Shown here: positions 7,583 through 16,565 of the stretch, one piece after another
How positions within the stretch are numbered: the stretch's first letter is position 1
Layout of the letters: every line of letters begins with the position of its first letter
Source: Weimeria sp002480925
Lineage (GTDB): Bacteria > Bacillota > Clostridia > Lachnospirales > Lachnospiraceae
Assembly (NCBI RefSeq): GCF_052064335.1
Contig: NZ_JBQHVU010000012.1
Coordinates: forward strand, 1 to 64,000
Reading direction: 5' to 3'
Length of the DNA: 64,000 nt
Notes under the pieces: generated by a model
What the model saw: only the letters and a program-made list of their open reading frames with translations
Told to the model about the DNA's origin: nothing
Databases searched by the model: none
Position numbers and translations under genes: made by a program

Positions 7583-8926
7583 CTAGCCTTTAAGCAGACA
7601 TTCAAATGTTATCACATCATCCTTCCAGGATACGTCTATAGAGCCGTCATACTGCTTTACCAGGCTTTCTGCAATAGAGAGTCCGATCCCGTAGCCTCCC
7701 TTGTCCACATTATGCGACTGGTCTGCACGGTAGAATCTTTCAAAGAATTTTGAGTAATCTGTATTTTTCCCATCTGCATAGGTATTCGAAACAGCAAGTC
7801 TGATATTTTTTCCCTTCTGCTGAAGTGAGACCTTTATAGCCCCCTTTTCATCGCAGTACTTTATGGCATTGTCTATTAGCAGGGTGGCAAGCTGTCTTAT
7901 CTGACTCTCTACAGCCTGCATTCTGACCCCATCCCCTATATCCTCGGTGAAGGTCTCCCCTGCATTTTCTGCTACCGGAAGATAGCTTTTCACTGTATCC
8001 TTTATTGCCGCTGAGATGTCAGTATCGATCCTGTCCTCAGAACTCTCCTTTTCCTCGGCTCTCACTATAGTCACAAGGTTCTGTATCAGTCCCGTCATGC
8101 GGTCGACCTGCCTCTTGGTGGATTCTGTCCATTCATCGCTTCCGCTTATCATCTCCTGGACCTGGACATTGGCCTTTATCACTGCAAGGGGAGTCTTCAG
8201 CTCATGACTGGCATTAGTGATAAACTGCTTCTGCTGCTCAGCATTCCTGATCTCAGGAGCTATCACTCTTAGAGAAAGAGCACGAAGAACAAAGAACGAA
8301 ATAACAGAACCAAATCCTATCAGTATGAGTGCCAGATAAAGGATCCTGTTTGTGATCCTGATCTGATTGGTATAATCGACAAAGGCGACTATTGTTCCCT
8401 TCTTTGTCTTCTGGACCTGATAATAATAATTGCCTATGTTGCCAAAATGATTCAGATTGTTCTTTACAGCCAGAGCATATTCCTTGGCATCAGTGATATT
8501 TATTGAGGCGATCCTCTCTGCATTTATTCCGGCGACCCTGTCGTTCTTGTCAAATGTCACTGTAAAATATCTGACAGAATACCACTGATCCTTGTTTGTA
8601 AGCGCTATTCTTCCGCTACCAAAAAGCGTACTGAGGAAATCCTCTACATCCTGTTTTATTGACCTGTTCCCAGAGATATCCTGTTTGACAGTATCATTAC
8701 TATCATCATCAGAATCTGAAGGATACTTGCTAACAGTAATCTTTATCGAAGGCAGATCTCCTCCGTTATCGATTATGGCCTGAGTCACTTGATGGGCTTC
8801 CTTTCTGGTGACCATCAGAGTACTCACATATATAATCCCGCCAACTACAAGCATCACAGCAATAAAGGAGCACATGGATACAAAAAGGAATTTATTTTTC
8901 AGTTTTTTTATCGATTCTTCATTCAT
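7583..8926 (-). CDS. Membrane sensor histidine kinase
   Basis: The protein has 447 residues from the ATG at 8926, which overlaps the response regulator stop by 8 nt. An upstream in-frame start would sit deep inside the regulator gene. TM1 is at about residues 11-35 and TM2 at about 195-217, with an extracytoplasmic sensor of about 160 residues between them. The HisKA box NASHELKTPLAV has the phospho-accepting His at about 241. The HATPase part shows the N box (LIDNAIKYC) and a G box (GGYGIGLSIAESL). It phosphorylates its partner regulator; the signal is unknown. The operon also carries a (p)ppGpp synthetase gene. Confidence 0.93.
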   Translation of the reverse strand: MNEESIKKLKNKFLFVSMCSFIAVMLVVGGIIYVSTLMVTRKEAHQVTQAIIDNGGDLPSIKITVSKYPSDSDDDSNDTVKQDISGNRSIKQDVEDFLSTLFGSGRIALTNKDQWYSVRYFTVTFDKNDRVAGINAERIASINITDAKEYALAVKNNLNHFGNIGNYYYQVQKTKKGTIVAFVDYTNQIRITNRILYLALILIGFGSVISFFVLRALSLRVIAPEIRNAEQQKQFITNASHELKTPLAVIKANVQVQEMISGSDEWTESTKRQVDRMTGLIQNLVTIVRAEEKESSEDRIDTDISAAIKDTVKSYLPVAENAGETFTEDIGDGVRMQAVESQIRQLATLLIDNAIKYCDEKGAIKVSLQQKGKNIRLAVSNTYADGKNTDYSKFFERFYRADQSHNVDKGGYGIGLSIAESLVKQYDGSIDVSWKDDVITFECLLKG

Positions 8927-9608
8927 GCGACCTCCCGGAAGGATCGGTATCCAGCCTGAATCCGCCTCCCTTTTCTCCATTTATAGTAAGATCGGAATCT
9001 ATAGCAGTAAGCTTCCTTTTCAGATATGAGATATAAAGCCAGACAGTATCAGCATCTGCTGCCGGCTCGGCTGCCCAGACCTTCTGCAGGATATCATCAG
9101 TCGAAAGCTCTCCATCGGCATGGGTCATAAGCAGCTGCATGAGTTCGAACTCCCTTGCGGAAAGCCTTACTGAATTCTCACATGACAGCTCCATCTCCTC
9201 TGCTTTAAGCGACACATCTCCGAAGCTCATATCCTTTGGATTATATTCCCTTCCTCTCCTGACAAGAGCCCTTACCCTGGCCAGGAGTTCTCTCATATCA
9301 AATGGCTTGGCCAGATAATCATCAGCTCCGGCATCAAGTCCGGCAACCCTGTCATCTACCTCGGTCTTTGCGGTAAGCAGAAGAACCGGGGTAAGGATAT
9401 TGTTCTCCCTCATGTATTTAAGGACGCCTATTCCGTCCAGCTTCGGCATCATTATGTCAAGTATGGCCGCATCGAAGCTGTCCTGCTCAAGACAGTCTAC
9501 TGCCTGCTCACCATCATATGCACTTGTGACATCATAGCCCTCATGCGTAAGTATGGCCGTCTCCGCCCTGTTTAAGTCGCGTGTATCCTCTGCCAGCAAA
9601 ATTTTCAT
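8919..9608 (-). CDS. OmpR/PhoB-family response regulator
   Basis: The protein has 229 residues. The receiver domain (1-120) has an acidic pocket and the phospho-acceptor Asp in AAILDIMMPKLDG, plus the conserved Thr/Lys (LLLTAKTE, YLAKPFDMREL). The C-terminal winged helix (about 130-225) has LSAREFELMQLL and the DTVWLYISYLKRKL recognition region. It binds DNA as a dimer when phosphorylated by the adjacent kinase. Its start overlaps the synthetase stop by 4 nt (ATGA), so the three genes are translationally coupled. Confidence 0.95.
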   Translation of the reverse strand: MKILLAEDTRDLNRAETAILTHEGYDVTSAYDGEQAVDCLEQDSFDAAILDIMMPKLDGIGVLKYMRENNILTPVLLLTAKTEVDDRVAGLDAGADDYLAKPFDMRELLARVRALVRRGREYNPKDMSFGDVSLKAEEMELSCENSVRLSAREFELMQLLMTHADGELSTDDILQKVWAAEPAADADTVWLYISYLKRKLTAIDSDLTINGEKGGGFRLDTDPSGRSHE

Positions 9609-10219
9609 TCTGTCTCACTCTTTCCATTATCTTCAAATATCATATCTCTTATTGTCTGCATAGAAAGATCAGTCGATGCCAGCTCGTCTGCGCATCTTTT
9701 AAGCTCAGATGCTATAAGCTCCTCATTCGACTTTCCTATATCATGCTTGTATCTGATATGGTGCTCAAGCGCTGCCCAGGTATCCTGGGAAATCGTCCGA
9801 AGCTGGATCTCCGCATAGAATTTCTGATGCATACGAAGGATCATATGATAGCTCCTGTAGCCGTTCGGCTTGGCATGCTTTATATAGTCCTTCTCCTCTA
9901 TGACCTCCGTACCGGGAAGTGCGATCAGATGATCCCTGAATCTGTAGATATCGTCTATAAAAGCGCATACCACGCGGATCCCGACTGCATCGTAGATCTT
10001 TGTAAGAGCAGACTCTGTGGTCACCGGAAGTCCCTTCCTTACGCACTTTTCTCTCATGCTCTCCTCTGACTTGATCCTTGAGAGGCAGTGCTCTACAGGG
10101 TCCATACCATTCTTCTGCTTGAGCCTTTCCCTAAGCGTATCGATCTCGTCAAGAAGCTCCTTTTCTATTTTTTCAAGCTCTGGCCTGTAAGGCCCGTATA
10201 TACTGTTATTTTCATCCAT
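9605..10219 (-). CDS. Small alarmone synthetase (RelA/SpoT-domain GTP pyrophosphokinase)
   Basis: The protein has 204 residues, the length of single-domain small alarmone synthetases (RelQ/RelP type), with no HD hydrolase, TGS or ACT domain. Synthetase motifs are DAVGIRVVCAF, KPNGYRSYHMIL and YAEIQLRTISQDTWAALEH. It should transfer pyrophosphate from ATP to GDP/GTP, making (p)ppGpp. It is the first gene of the synthetase-regulator-kinase operon and overlaps the regulator by 4 nt. A TATAAT (10250-10255, minus) lies about 30 nt upstream without a clear -35. RelQ versus RelP cannot be settled by eye. Confidence 0.9.
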   Translation of the reverse strand: MDENNSIYGPYRPELEKIEKELLDEIDTLRERLKQKNGMDPVEHCLSRIKSEESMREKCVRKGLPVTTESALTKIYDAVGIRVVCAFIDDIYRFRDHLIALPGTEVIEEKDYIKHAKPNGYRSYHMILRMHQKFYAEIQLRTISQDTWAALEHHIRYKHDIGKSNEELIASELKRCADELASTDLSMQTIRDMIFEDNGKSETE

Positions 10220-10336
10220 AAAACTGCTCCGGTTTTTGATTTTCTTTTAATTATAACGCAAATATCCGATAATTACTGTTAAAATTCGGTGAATGGTATG
10301 GTAACATTATGTGACAGGAAACACTGAAAGGAGACA

Positions 10337-11017
10337 ATGATGAATAAAGGAAGGCTTCTAGGGATCGGTGTAGGCTGCGGCTCATCAGCTGATCTGACCT
10401 ATGCTGCAAAAAGCGCGATTGAAAATAGCGACATAGTGATCTTTCCCGCAGGTAGCCGCGAGCACTGCAGGGCATATACTATAGTAAGGGATGTGCTAAA
10501 GGATGGACAGGAAACAGAATTCTTTGATTTCCCTATGACAAGAGACAGGGACGATCTGATAAAAAGGCACAGTGAGATCTATAAAAGGACCCGTGATCTT
10601 CTGGATCGGGGAAAGACGGTTTCATTTATTACTATAGGAGATCCGCTTATATATTCGACATTTTCATATATAGGTGAAATGGCTGAGAGGGACGGTTATG
10701 AGATGAAGATAATAAACGGGATCCCATCCTTCCTTTCATGTGCCGGCAGGCTCGCGCTTTTTCTGGGGCAGGAAGATGAAGAGATACATATCATCCCGGG
10801 ATCCGCTGATCTTAATGATGCCCTATCCCTTAAGGGAATAAAGATATTCATGAAGCTGGGCAAAAAAACTCCGGCCTTAAGGCAAGCCATAAGGACCGGA
10901 GATCATACCTTTCTTGGTGCAGTAAGTCACTGCGGGATGAGCGATGAAAGGATCTATAGAGACCTTTCCGAGATCCCTGACGAAATGGCCTATCTTATGA
11001 CTGCCTTTGTCCGATAA
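10337..11017 (+). CDS. cobI: Precorrin-2 C20-methyltransferase (cobalamin pathway)
   Basis: The protein has 226 residues with the uroporphyrin/tetrapyrrole methylase fold. It has an N-terminal glycine motif (LGIGVGCGSSADLT) and the TIGDPLIYSTFSYI motif typical of precorrin-2/Co-precorrin-2 C20-methyltransferases. The enzyme uses SAM to methylate C20 of precorrin-2. AAGGAG precedes the ATG at 10337; a second ATG follows at once. No other corrin genes are in the window, so the rest of the pathway must lie elsewhere. CbiL (anaerobic) is the equivalent name. The usual GPGDP of the N-terminal motif is GCGSS here. Confidence 0.82.
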   Translation: MMNKGRLLGIGVGCGSSADLTYAAKSAIENSDIVIFPAGSREHCRAYTIVRDVLKDGQETEFFDFPMTRDRDDLIKRHSEIYKRTRDLLDRGKTVSFITIGDPLIYSTFSYIGEMAERDGYEMKIINGIPSFLSCAGRLALFLGQEDEEIHIIPGSADLNDALSLKGIKIFMKLGKKTPALRQAIRTGDHTFLGAVSHCGMSDERIYRDLSEIPDEMAYLMTAFVR

Positions 11018-11019
11018 GC

Positions 11020-11790
11020 CTATCTGTCCTGCTTCTCATAGATAAACCGCATGCCCTGAAGAGTCAGGTCAGGATTGTAAAGGTCTATGCAGTCAGTCTC
11101 GCCGGAGATCATCTTTCCAAGTCCTCCTGTAGCGATCACCTTTATATTCTTTTTCCCGATCTCGTCCTTCATATGGTTTATTATATATTCTGTGGCTCCT
11201 ATCTGTCCGAATACCAGTCCGGCCTGCATGGAGCTTATGGTCTCACGGGCAAGGATAGACTTTGGCTTTACTATCTCGATCTCAGGAAGCTTTGCTGCAT
11301 CCTCCCAGAGAGCCTTTGCAGCAATCCTTATTCCCGGAGCCGTAACTCCGTAGCGGAATGAGCCCTTTTCATCCACATAGTCATAGGTCGTGGCTGTACC
11401 GAAATCTATAACTATAAGAGGCCCTCCATATAGCTCATAGGCTCCGGCTGCGTCTACTATCCTGTCGGCTCCTATCTGGCTAGGCACCTCTGTCTGTATA
11501 TTGATGCCTGTCCTTACGCCTGCCGCCACCACCAGAGGCCTGGTATCAAAATACTTGATCACAGCACTTGTAAGCGAATGCATGACTGCCGGTACTACTG
11601 AGGCGATTATGCAGTCTTTTATCCTGTCATGATCTATACCGTTATTATAAAGTATATTCCGAATAGCTATACCATACTCATCAGATGTGCGGGCTATCCT
11701 TGTATTAAGTCTGAAATTTCCTACTATCACACTATCCTCAAATACTCCAAGTGTGATATTGGTGTTTCCGACATCAACTGCTAAAAGCAT
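11020..11790 (-). CDS. coaX: Type III pantothenate kinase
   Basis: The protein has 256 residues. The N-terminal phosphate loop LAVDVGNTNITLGVF and the ASKHA-fold motifs (GADRIVDAAGA, VIDFGTATTYD, GVTAPGIRI) identify CoaX. It phosphorylates pantothenate with ATP in the first step of CoA synthesis. The family uses a monovalent cation and is not feedback-inhibited by CoA. AGGAG precedes the ATG. It ends 2 nt from the convergent cobI stop, and lies 15 nt after the DUF6145 gene, with which it is probably co-transcribed. Confidence 0.96.
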   Translation of the reverse strand: MLLAVDVGNTNITLGVFEDSVIVGNFRLNTRIARTSDEYGIAIRNILYNNGIDHDRIKDCIIASVVPAVMHSLTSAVIKYFDTRPLVVAAGVRTGINIQTEVPSQIGADRIVDAAGAYELYGGPLIVIDFGTATTYDYVDEKGSFRYGVTAPGIRIAAKALWEDAAKLPEIEIVKPKSILARETISSMQAGLVFGQIGATEYIINHMKDEIGKKNIKVIATGGLGKMISGETDCIDLYNPDLTLQGMRFIYEKQDR

Positions 11791-11804
11791 CCTTACTCCT
11801 TTTA

Positions 11805-12119
11805 TCAGAAGAATTCTCTGAAATATTCCTCAAGCTCTCTGAAGAGCTGTCTCTGGTCCTTTTGTATCTGCTTGATCTTAAGAGGTGCGCCTATATTGTC
11901 ATAGGTCAGATCTCCCTCCTCTGAATCAGTCATCAGATGAAGGCTTCCCTCCTCATCAAAATACAGCTCGATCACTCCTCCTATGTCCTCTGTAAAGAGG
12001 ACGCACATGATTTGAAGCTCCTTCTTCACCTGATCCGGAAGTCCGTCAAAATCCGGATTCAGATAATATTTTTTATTGTATGCGCTTGCAGCGCAAAGCA
12101 CTATCCTGTCCTGATACAT
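11805..12119 (-). CDS. DUF6145-like conserved small protein
   Basis: The protein is about 104 residues, acidic and without membrane segments. It starts MYQDRIVLCAASAYNKKYY and has LYFDEEGSLHLMTD and an acidic C-terminus with REFF. It resembles a conserved uncharacterised Lachnospiraceae family (DUF6145 by recollection). The gene starts at the argF stop (GTG 12125 overlapping, or ATG 12119), so it is coupled to argF. The ribosome binding site is weak, which fits coupling. No function can be read from the sequence. Confidence 0.65.
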   Translation of the reverse strand: MYQDRIVLCAASAYNKKYYLNPDFDGLPDQVKKELQIMCVLFTEDIGGVIELYFDEEGSLHLMTDSEEGDLTYDNIGAPLKIKQIQKDQRQLFRELEEYFREFF

Positions 12120-12121
12120 GA

Positions 12122-13114
12122 TCACTTCTTCATCGTTGCGTAGATTATAGCCTTTATAGAATGCATCCTGTTCTCTGCCTCATCGAATACGACTGAATGC
12201 GGGCCTTCGAATACCTCGTCGGTAACCTCCATCTCTCTTAAGCCGTATTTCTCATTGATCTGTCTGCCTATAGTCGTATCGAGATCATGGAAGGCCGGAA
12301 GGCAGTGCATGAAGATAACTGAATCCGAAGCATAGGAAAGCGCCTTTTCATTGACCTGATAAGGCTTTAAGGCCTTTATCCTTTCCTTCCATACATTCTC
12401 AGGCTCTCCCATGGATACCCAGACATCCGTATAGATCACATCAGCACCGGCGCAGGCCTCCTCAACGCTTTCTGTAAGAGTCACGCTTCCACCTGTAATA
12501 TCAGCCTGCTTCTTTGCATACTCAACAAGATGGCTGTCCGGGAAATAATCCTTATTCGTACATGCCACAAAGTCCATTCCCAGCTTGGCACAGGTGACCA
12601 TAAGGGAATTACCCATATTGTATCTGGCGTCCCCCATATAGACAAACCTGACTCCCTTAAGTCTTCCCAGATGCTCCTTTATGGTGAGCATATCAGCTAT
12701 CATCTGGGTAGGATGGCTTTCGTTTGTAAGGCCGTTCCATACCGGCACTCCGGCATACTTTGCGAGCTGCTCGACTATTTCCTGACCGAAGCCTCTGTAC
12801 TCTATACCGTCAAACATCCTCCCGAGTACCCTTGCCGTATCCTTTATGCTCTCCTTCTTTCCTATCTGTGAGCCCTTGGGATCCAGATAGGTAGTCTGCA
12901 TTCCCATGTCATGCGCTGCCACCTCAAAGGAGCATCTCGTCCTGGTGCTGGTCTTCTCAAAGATCAGGGCGATATTCTTTCCCTTCAGATAATCAAGCTG
13001 TGATATGCCCTTTTTCTTCTCGTCCTTAAGTCTTGCCGACAGATCGATAAGTCCCTCTATCTCATCTGCTGAAAGGTCTGTCATTTTAAGAAAACTCTTG
13101 CCATATAAATCCAT
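12122..13114 (-). CDS. argF: Ornithine carbamoyltransferase
   Basis: The enzyme condenses ornithine and carbamoyl phosphate to citrulline. It has 330 residues from the ATG at 13114, which lies 7 nt after AAAGGAG; the in-frame TTG 6 nt upstream is less likely. The carbamoyl phosphate motif is EKTSTRTRCSFE and the ornithine-side motif is MHCLPAFHD, both diagnostic. GLTNESHPTQMIAD is also present. A catabolic ArcB cannot be excluded, but no arginine deiminase or carbamate kinase gene is near. It heads a unit with the DUF6145 gene and coaX. Confidence 0.95.
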   Translation of the reverse strand: MDLYGKSFLKMTDLSADEIEGLIDLSARLKDEKKKGISQLDYLKGKNIALIFEKTSTRTRCSFEVAAHDMGMQTTYLDPKGSQIGKKESIKDTARVLGRMFDGIEYRGFGQEIVEQLAKYAGVPVWNGLTNESHPTQMIADMLTIKEHLGRLKGVRFVYMGDARYNMGNSLMVTCAKLGMDFVACTNKDYFPDSHLVEYAKKQADITGGSVTLTESVEEACAGADVIYTDVWVSMGEPENVWKERIKALKPYQVNEKALSYASDSVIFMHCLPAFHDLDTTIGRQINEKYGLREMEVTDEVFEGPHSVVFDEAENRMHSIKAIIYATMKK

Positions 13115-13290
13115 TGTCAAATCTCCTTTGCATTCTTATGATTATAAGCTATTTATATGATTCCGTAAAGAGCGGGTCATTCCGTGCGTTCCTTTTAGAT
13201 ATTATTATTATCACTGCGATTTTGCAAGTCTGTTTCTTGACAAATCCTCCATTAGAAATTATACTTTTTCACCTATGAAGGAGACCTCTT

Positions 13291-14262
13291 ATGCTGAATT
13301 CACTTACTATTGGAAATATAACCCTCGCTAATCCTCTCATCCTGGCTCCGATGGCTGGTGTCACCGACGAGCCCTTCAGACGGATCTGTCATGGGATGGG
13401 AGCCGGTCTCGTGTGCATGGAAATGGTTAGTGCCAAGGCTATTTGCTATCATAATAAGAATACCAGGGAGCTGCTCGAAATTGCTGACGACGAGCATCCG
13501 GTCTCCCTCCAGCTGTTCGGCTCAGATCCCACCTCCATGTCCGAGGCAGCGAAGATGATAGATGAGGTCCCGTATGATATTCTCGATATAAATATGGGCT
13601 GTCCCGTGCCGAAGGTATTTGGCAATGGCGACGGCTCTGCCCTTATGAAGAATCCGAGGCTCGTAGGCGAGATCGTATCCGCCCTCGTGAAGTCCACCGA
13701 CCGCCCTGTCACAGCGAAGATACGTGCCGGAGTTGATGCAGAGCATATCAATGCGCCTGAGATCGCGCATATCATTGAGGAATCGGGTGCATCCGCCGTT
13801 GCTGTGCACGGACGCACAAGGGAACAGTATTACAGCGGTGAGGCCGACTGGGATATCATCCGCCAGGTAAAGGAAAGTGTCTCCATTCCCGTGATCGGAA
13901 ACGGAGACCTCCGCAATGCTTCTGATGTAAAAAGAATGTACGAGGTCACCGGCTGTGACGGCTTCATGATCGGCCGTGCCGCAAGAGGCAATCCGTGGAT
14001 CTTCAATGAAATACTCACAGAGCTAAGGACCGGCCATCCTGCCGATAAGCCTTCCCCGACCTATGTCATGGATATGCTGATGAAGCATGCTAGGATGGAG
14101 GTTGAGATGAAGGGTGAGGACCGGGCCATCCGCGAGATGAGGAAGCACGCCGGCTGGTACACCTCCGGCATGAGAAACGGGATACGTTTCCGCAGGGTGG
14201 TAAATGAAATTCACACCCTGTCGGAATTCGAGGCCGTATGCCGGCGTTTTCTCGAGCTCTGA
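13291..14262 (+). CDS. dusB: tRNA-dihydrouridine synthase
   Basis: This is an FMN enzyme that reduces uridines in the tRNA D-loop. It has 323 residues. It has the TIM-barrel start LAPMAGVTDEPFRRI, the catalytic Cys104 in DINMGCPVPKV, and FMN/phosphate motifs HGRTREQYYSG, PVIGNGD and MIGRAARGNPWIF. AAGGAGA precedes the ATG. Unusually its last 52 nt overlap, tail to tail, the coding end of the transglutaminase gene on the other strand. A short hairpin (14253-14271) spans its stop codon. The Dus class is certain; DusB is the usual label for the bacterial type. Confidence 0.95.
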   Translation: MLNSLTIGNITLANPLILAPMAGVTDEPFRRICHGMGAGLVCMEMVSAKAICYHNKNTRELLEIADDEHPVSLQLFGSDPTSMSEAAKMIDEVPYDILDINMGCPVPKVFGNGDGSALMKNPRLVGEIVSALVKSTDRPVTAKIRAGVDAEHINAPEIAHIIEESGASAVAVHGRTREQYYSGEADWDIIRQVKESVSIPVIGNGDLRNASDVKRMYEVTGCDGFMIGRAARGNPWIFNEILTELRTGHPADKPSPTYVMDMLMKHARMEVEMKGEDRAIREMRKHAGWYTSGMRNGIRFRRVVNEIHTLSEFEAVCRRFLEL

Positions 14263-16565
14263 CCGAGCTCGTTCATTGCCCATTCATACTCTTCATCTGA
14301 CAGCCCGTGCGGGGAATATCCTGCCTTATCGAGAATATCCTTAAGTCTCTGCCTGTCCTCCGATGCCATATCCGGGTACAGGTATAAAAGCTGCTCCTCA
14401 TAATTTACCCTTCTGCTGAATTCCTTATCCCTTCTGCGTCTTCGCTCCGTCTGTCTCTGATAATGCATTATGAGCCTGTCGGAGCTGCCGGCTGCCGCAA
14501 ATGCTCTCCTGTACCTTATATCAGAATACAATGATTTCATTCCGATCCATATAAGGGGAGATGCCAGTACAAGTATCATGACAAGCATCAGCCACATCGC
14601 TCTTGGGCCTCTGAAGCTGTCCCTGATGTCACCTGTACCATTATCATCAGAAACGTTATTATTCTGAATGGTATCATTACGGCTGCCTCCGCCTGTCAGT
14701 ATACTCATGAGATCTGAAAGGAATCCACCGCCTCCGGTGTCCTCAGTCGCTGCCGGTGTGACATCGGCCACTACCCATCCATGCCCCTTCTCATATACCT
14801 CAACCCATGCATGGGCATTCATATCGCTTGCGGTCGTCCTTATCACTGCTGACGACCTCAGTGCATTCTGTCCTGAATAGTAGTCATCATAGGACAGCTC
14901 ATCCTCTCTCTCAGCATTATTTGCCATACTCTCCATTGACACTGCGTAGCCCTCGCAGTATCTGGCAGGAATCCCGAGACTTCTGAATATGAGCACTGCC
15001 GAGCTCGCATAGTGTGCGCAATAGCCCTTCTTATTTTCATTGAGGAAATATTCTACAAAGTCCCTTCCCTTAGGAGTCGCGCCAGGGCTCAGTGTGTACG
15101 GATAATTCTTCTGAAAATATGCACGCAGCCTCTCCACAGCCTGTTCTGTGTCCATTCCTGCTTTAAGGCCTGCCCTTCTGCAGAAATCTGATACAGTCTG
15201 ATAGATATCTGTCGGGACACCACGATAGCCATCACCCGGATCACTGCTCTTTATCTGCATATCATCCAGACTGATCAGAGGATAATATGTCACCGTCTCA
15301 GTAGCTCCAGATGGCAGAGCTTTTCCATCATCGCTTATTCCATCTGTTATCTCAGTCGTATCAGTATAATACGGCTCATACGGCCTCACATCCGCCCCGA
15401 CATTCTTTATATCCATGCAGGCACGGGCACCCTTTCCACTCTTATAGCTTTTCTTCAGGGCACTGACCTGCTCCTGATCATCCTTATCATCGGTGCCTGT
15501 CCAGTAATTATCGACAGGATTATAGTATTCACCTATGAAGTTCCTGATATACAGGGTATCTGTAGAATACGGGGTAAAGGTGATCTCGAGATCGGGCTGA
15601 CCATCCTGTGTCACCCTGTTCACTCCGCCAAGCCTTCCTGAGTTCAGTCCGCCCGTAGCCGGATATCTGTTCATAATACCGTCTGCACCACGCAGGAAAG
15701 CATCCTTCACGGCCGGCTCTGTGCTTTCCTTTATCCGGCTCTGACCATTGTAGATATTAAGCCTGCTGCATACCAATGCCAGCATAAGACCTGCCACCCA
15801 TATCACTATTGCCATGAAAAACATATTCAGGTCCGTGGCCTTATCTACTCTGTACGAGATTCCCTTTCTTGTCCGTATATATTCCGTGCTTCCACGGTTG
15901 AACCTGAAATGACCACCGCCGCGGACCAGAGCGATATATACCATCATGACAAGCCAGACACACGCACTGGCCGGCAATGAGGAAAGGCCGTCCAGATATA
16001 TGATCACGAGATTTGGAATGATGGTAAGTATGAAGCACCAGACATATGACGCGCTCCATATCACGAGATTAAACACTATATACTCAAGGATCATACCGAC
16101 TGCTATTGAAAAGGCCGTCACCGTGACATAGCGGTTTGCAACTCTCTCTGTATATGTACGCATTCCGGAGAGTTCAAAGAAATCAGTGATCCTGTCGATG
16201 GTGGTATTGACTACTGCATAGAATCCTGAATTGATTTCATATCTGAAATTGATGCCTGCAAATACGAATACCGCCAGGAAAAGAAGTGCCACCAGATTCT
16301 CGCCCTTACTGCTCCTATAGCATAATGACAGTATCAGCGCTTCTGCCGCAAGCGTTCCGAAAAAGACCACCAGCGACATGGAAAGACCAATACCATCTAT
16401 ATACATATAGATCGAGCTTGCCGACAGAAGAAAAACCGCAATGGCCTTTATCATTATATCCGTATTGCCATTCTTCTCTGTCCTTGTGTCCCTGTATGCC
16501 GTGATCACCGTGACACCTGGTGAAGGCACAAGAGGCTGTTCTTTTTTTCTTTTACCGAGAGCCAT
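14211..16565 (-). CDS. Transglutaminase-like membrane protein (TgpA type)
   Basis: The protein has 784 residues. Several TM segments occupy about residues 35-285, then comes an extracytoplasmic region with a transglutaminase-like core: the Cys in KKGYCAHYASSAVLIFRSLGIP and the His/Asp in NAHAWVEVYEKGHGWVVADVTP. After a Gly/Asn-rich linker one more TM (about residues 650-668, MWLMLVMILVLASPLIW) leads to a basic, Arg-rich cytosolic tail. The papain-like triad is intact. The MoxR-DUF58-transglutaminase gene order is widespread; the substrates are largely unknown. Its start overlaps the DUF58 gene by 14 nt, and its end overlaps dusB. Confidence 0.9.
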   Translation of the reverse strand: MALGKRKKEQPLVPSPGVTVITAYRDTRTEKNGNTDIMIKAIAVFLLSASSIYMYIDGIGLSMSLVVFFGTLAAEALILSLCYRSSKGENLVALLFLAVFVFAGINFRYEINSGFYAVVNTTIDRITDFFELSGMRTYTERVANRYVTVTAFSIAVGMILEYIVFNLVIWSASYVWCFILTIIPNLVIIYLDGLSSLPASACVWLVMMVYIALVRGGGHFRFNRGSTEYIRTRKGISYRVDKATDLNMFFMAIVIWVAGLMLALVCSRLNIYNGQSRIKESTEPAVKDAFLRGADGIMNRYPATGGLNSGRLGGVNRVTQDGQPDLEITFTPYSTDTLYIRNFIGEYYNPVDNYWTGTDDKDDQEQVSALKKSYKSGKGARACMDIKNVGADVRPYEPYYTDTTEITDGISDDGKALPSGATETVTYYPLISLDDMQIKSSDPGDGYRGVPTDIYQTVSDFCRRAGLKAGMDTEQAVERLRAYFQKNYPYTLSPGATPKGRDFVEYFLNENKKGYCAHYASSAVLIFRSLGIPARYCEGYAVSMESMANNAEREDELSYDDYYSGQNALRSSAVIRTTASDMNAHAWVEVYEKGHGWVVADVTPAATEDTGGGGFLSDLMSILTGGGSRNDTIQNNNVSDDNGTGDIRDSFRGPRAMWLMLVMILVLASPLIWIGMKSLYSDIRYRRAFAAAGSSDRLIMHYQRQTERRRRRDKEFSRRVNYEEQLLYLYPDMASEDRQRLKDILDKAGYSPHGLSDEEYEWAMNELGQSSRKRRHTASNSDRV

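Noticed and set aside
8927..8980. Earlier in-frame start for the histidine kinase
   Set aside because: It would add 18 residues encoded inside the regulator gene; the ATG at 8926 overlaps the stop in the usual coupled manner and fits the TM position.
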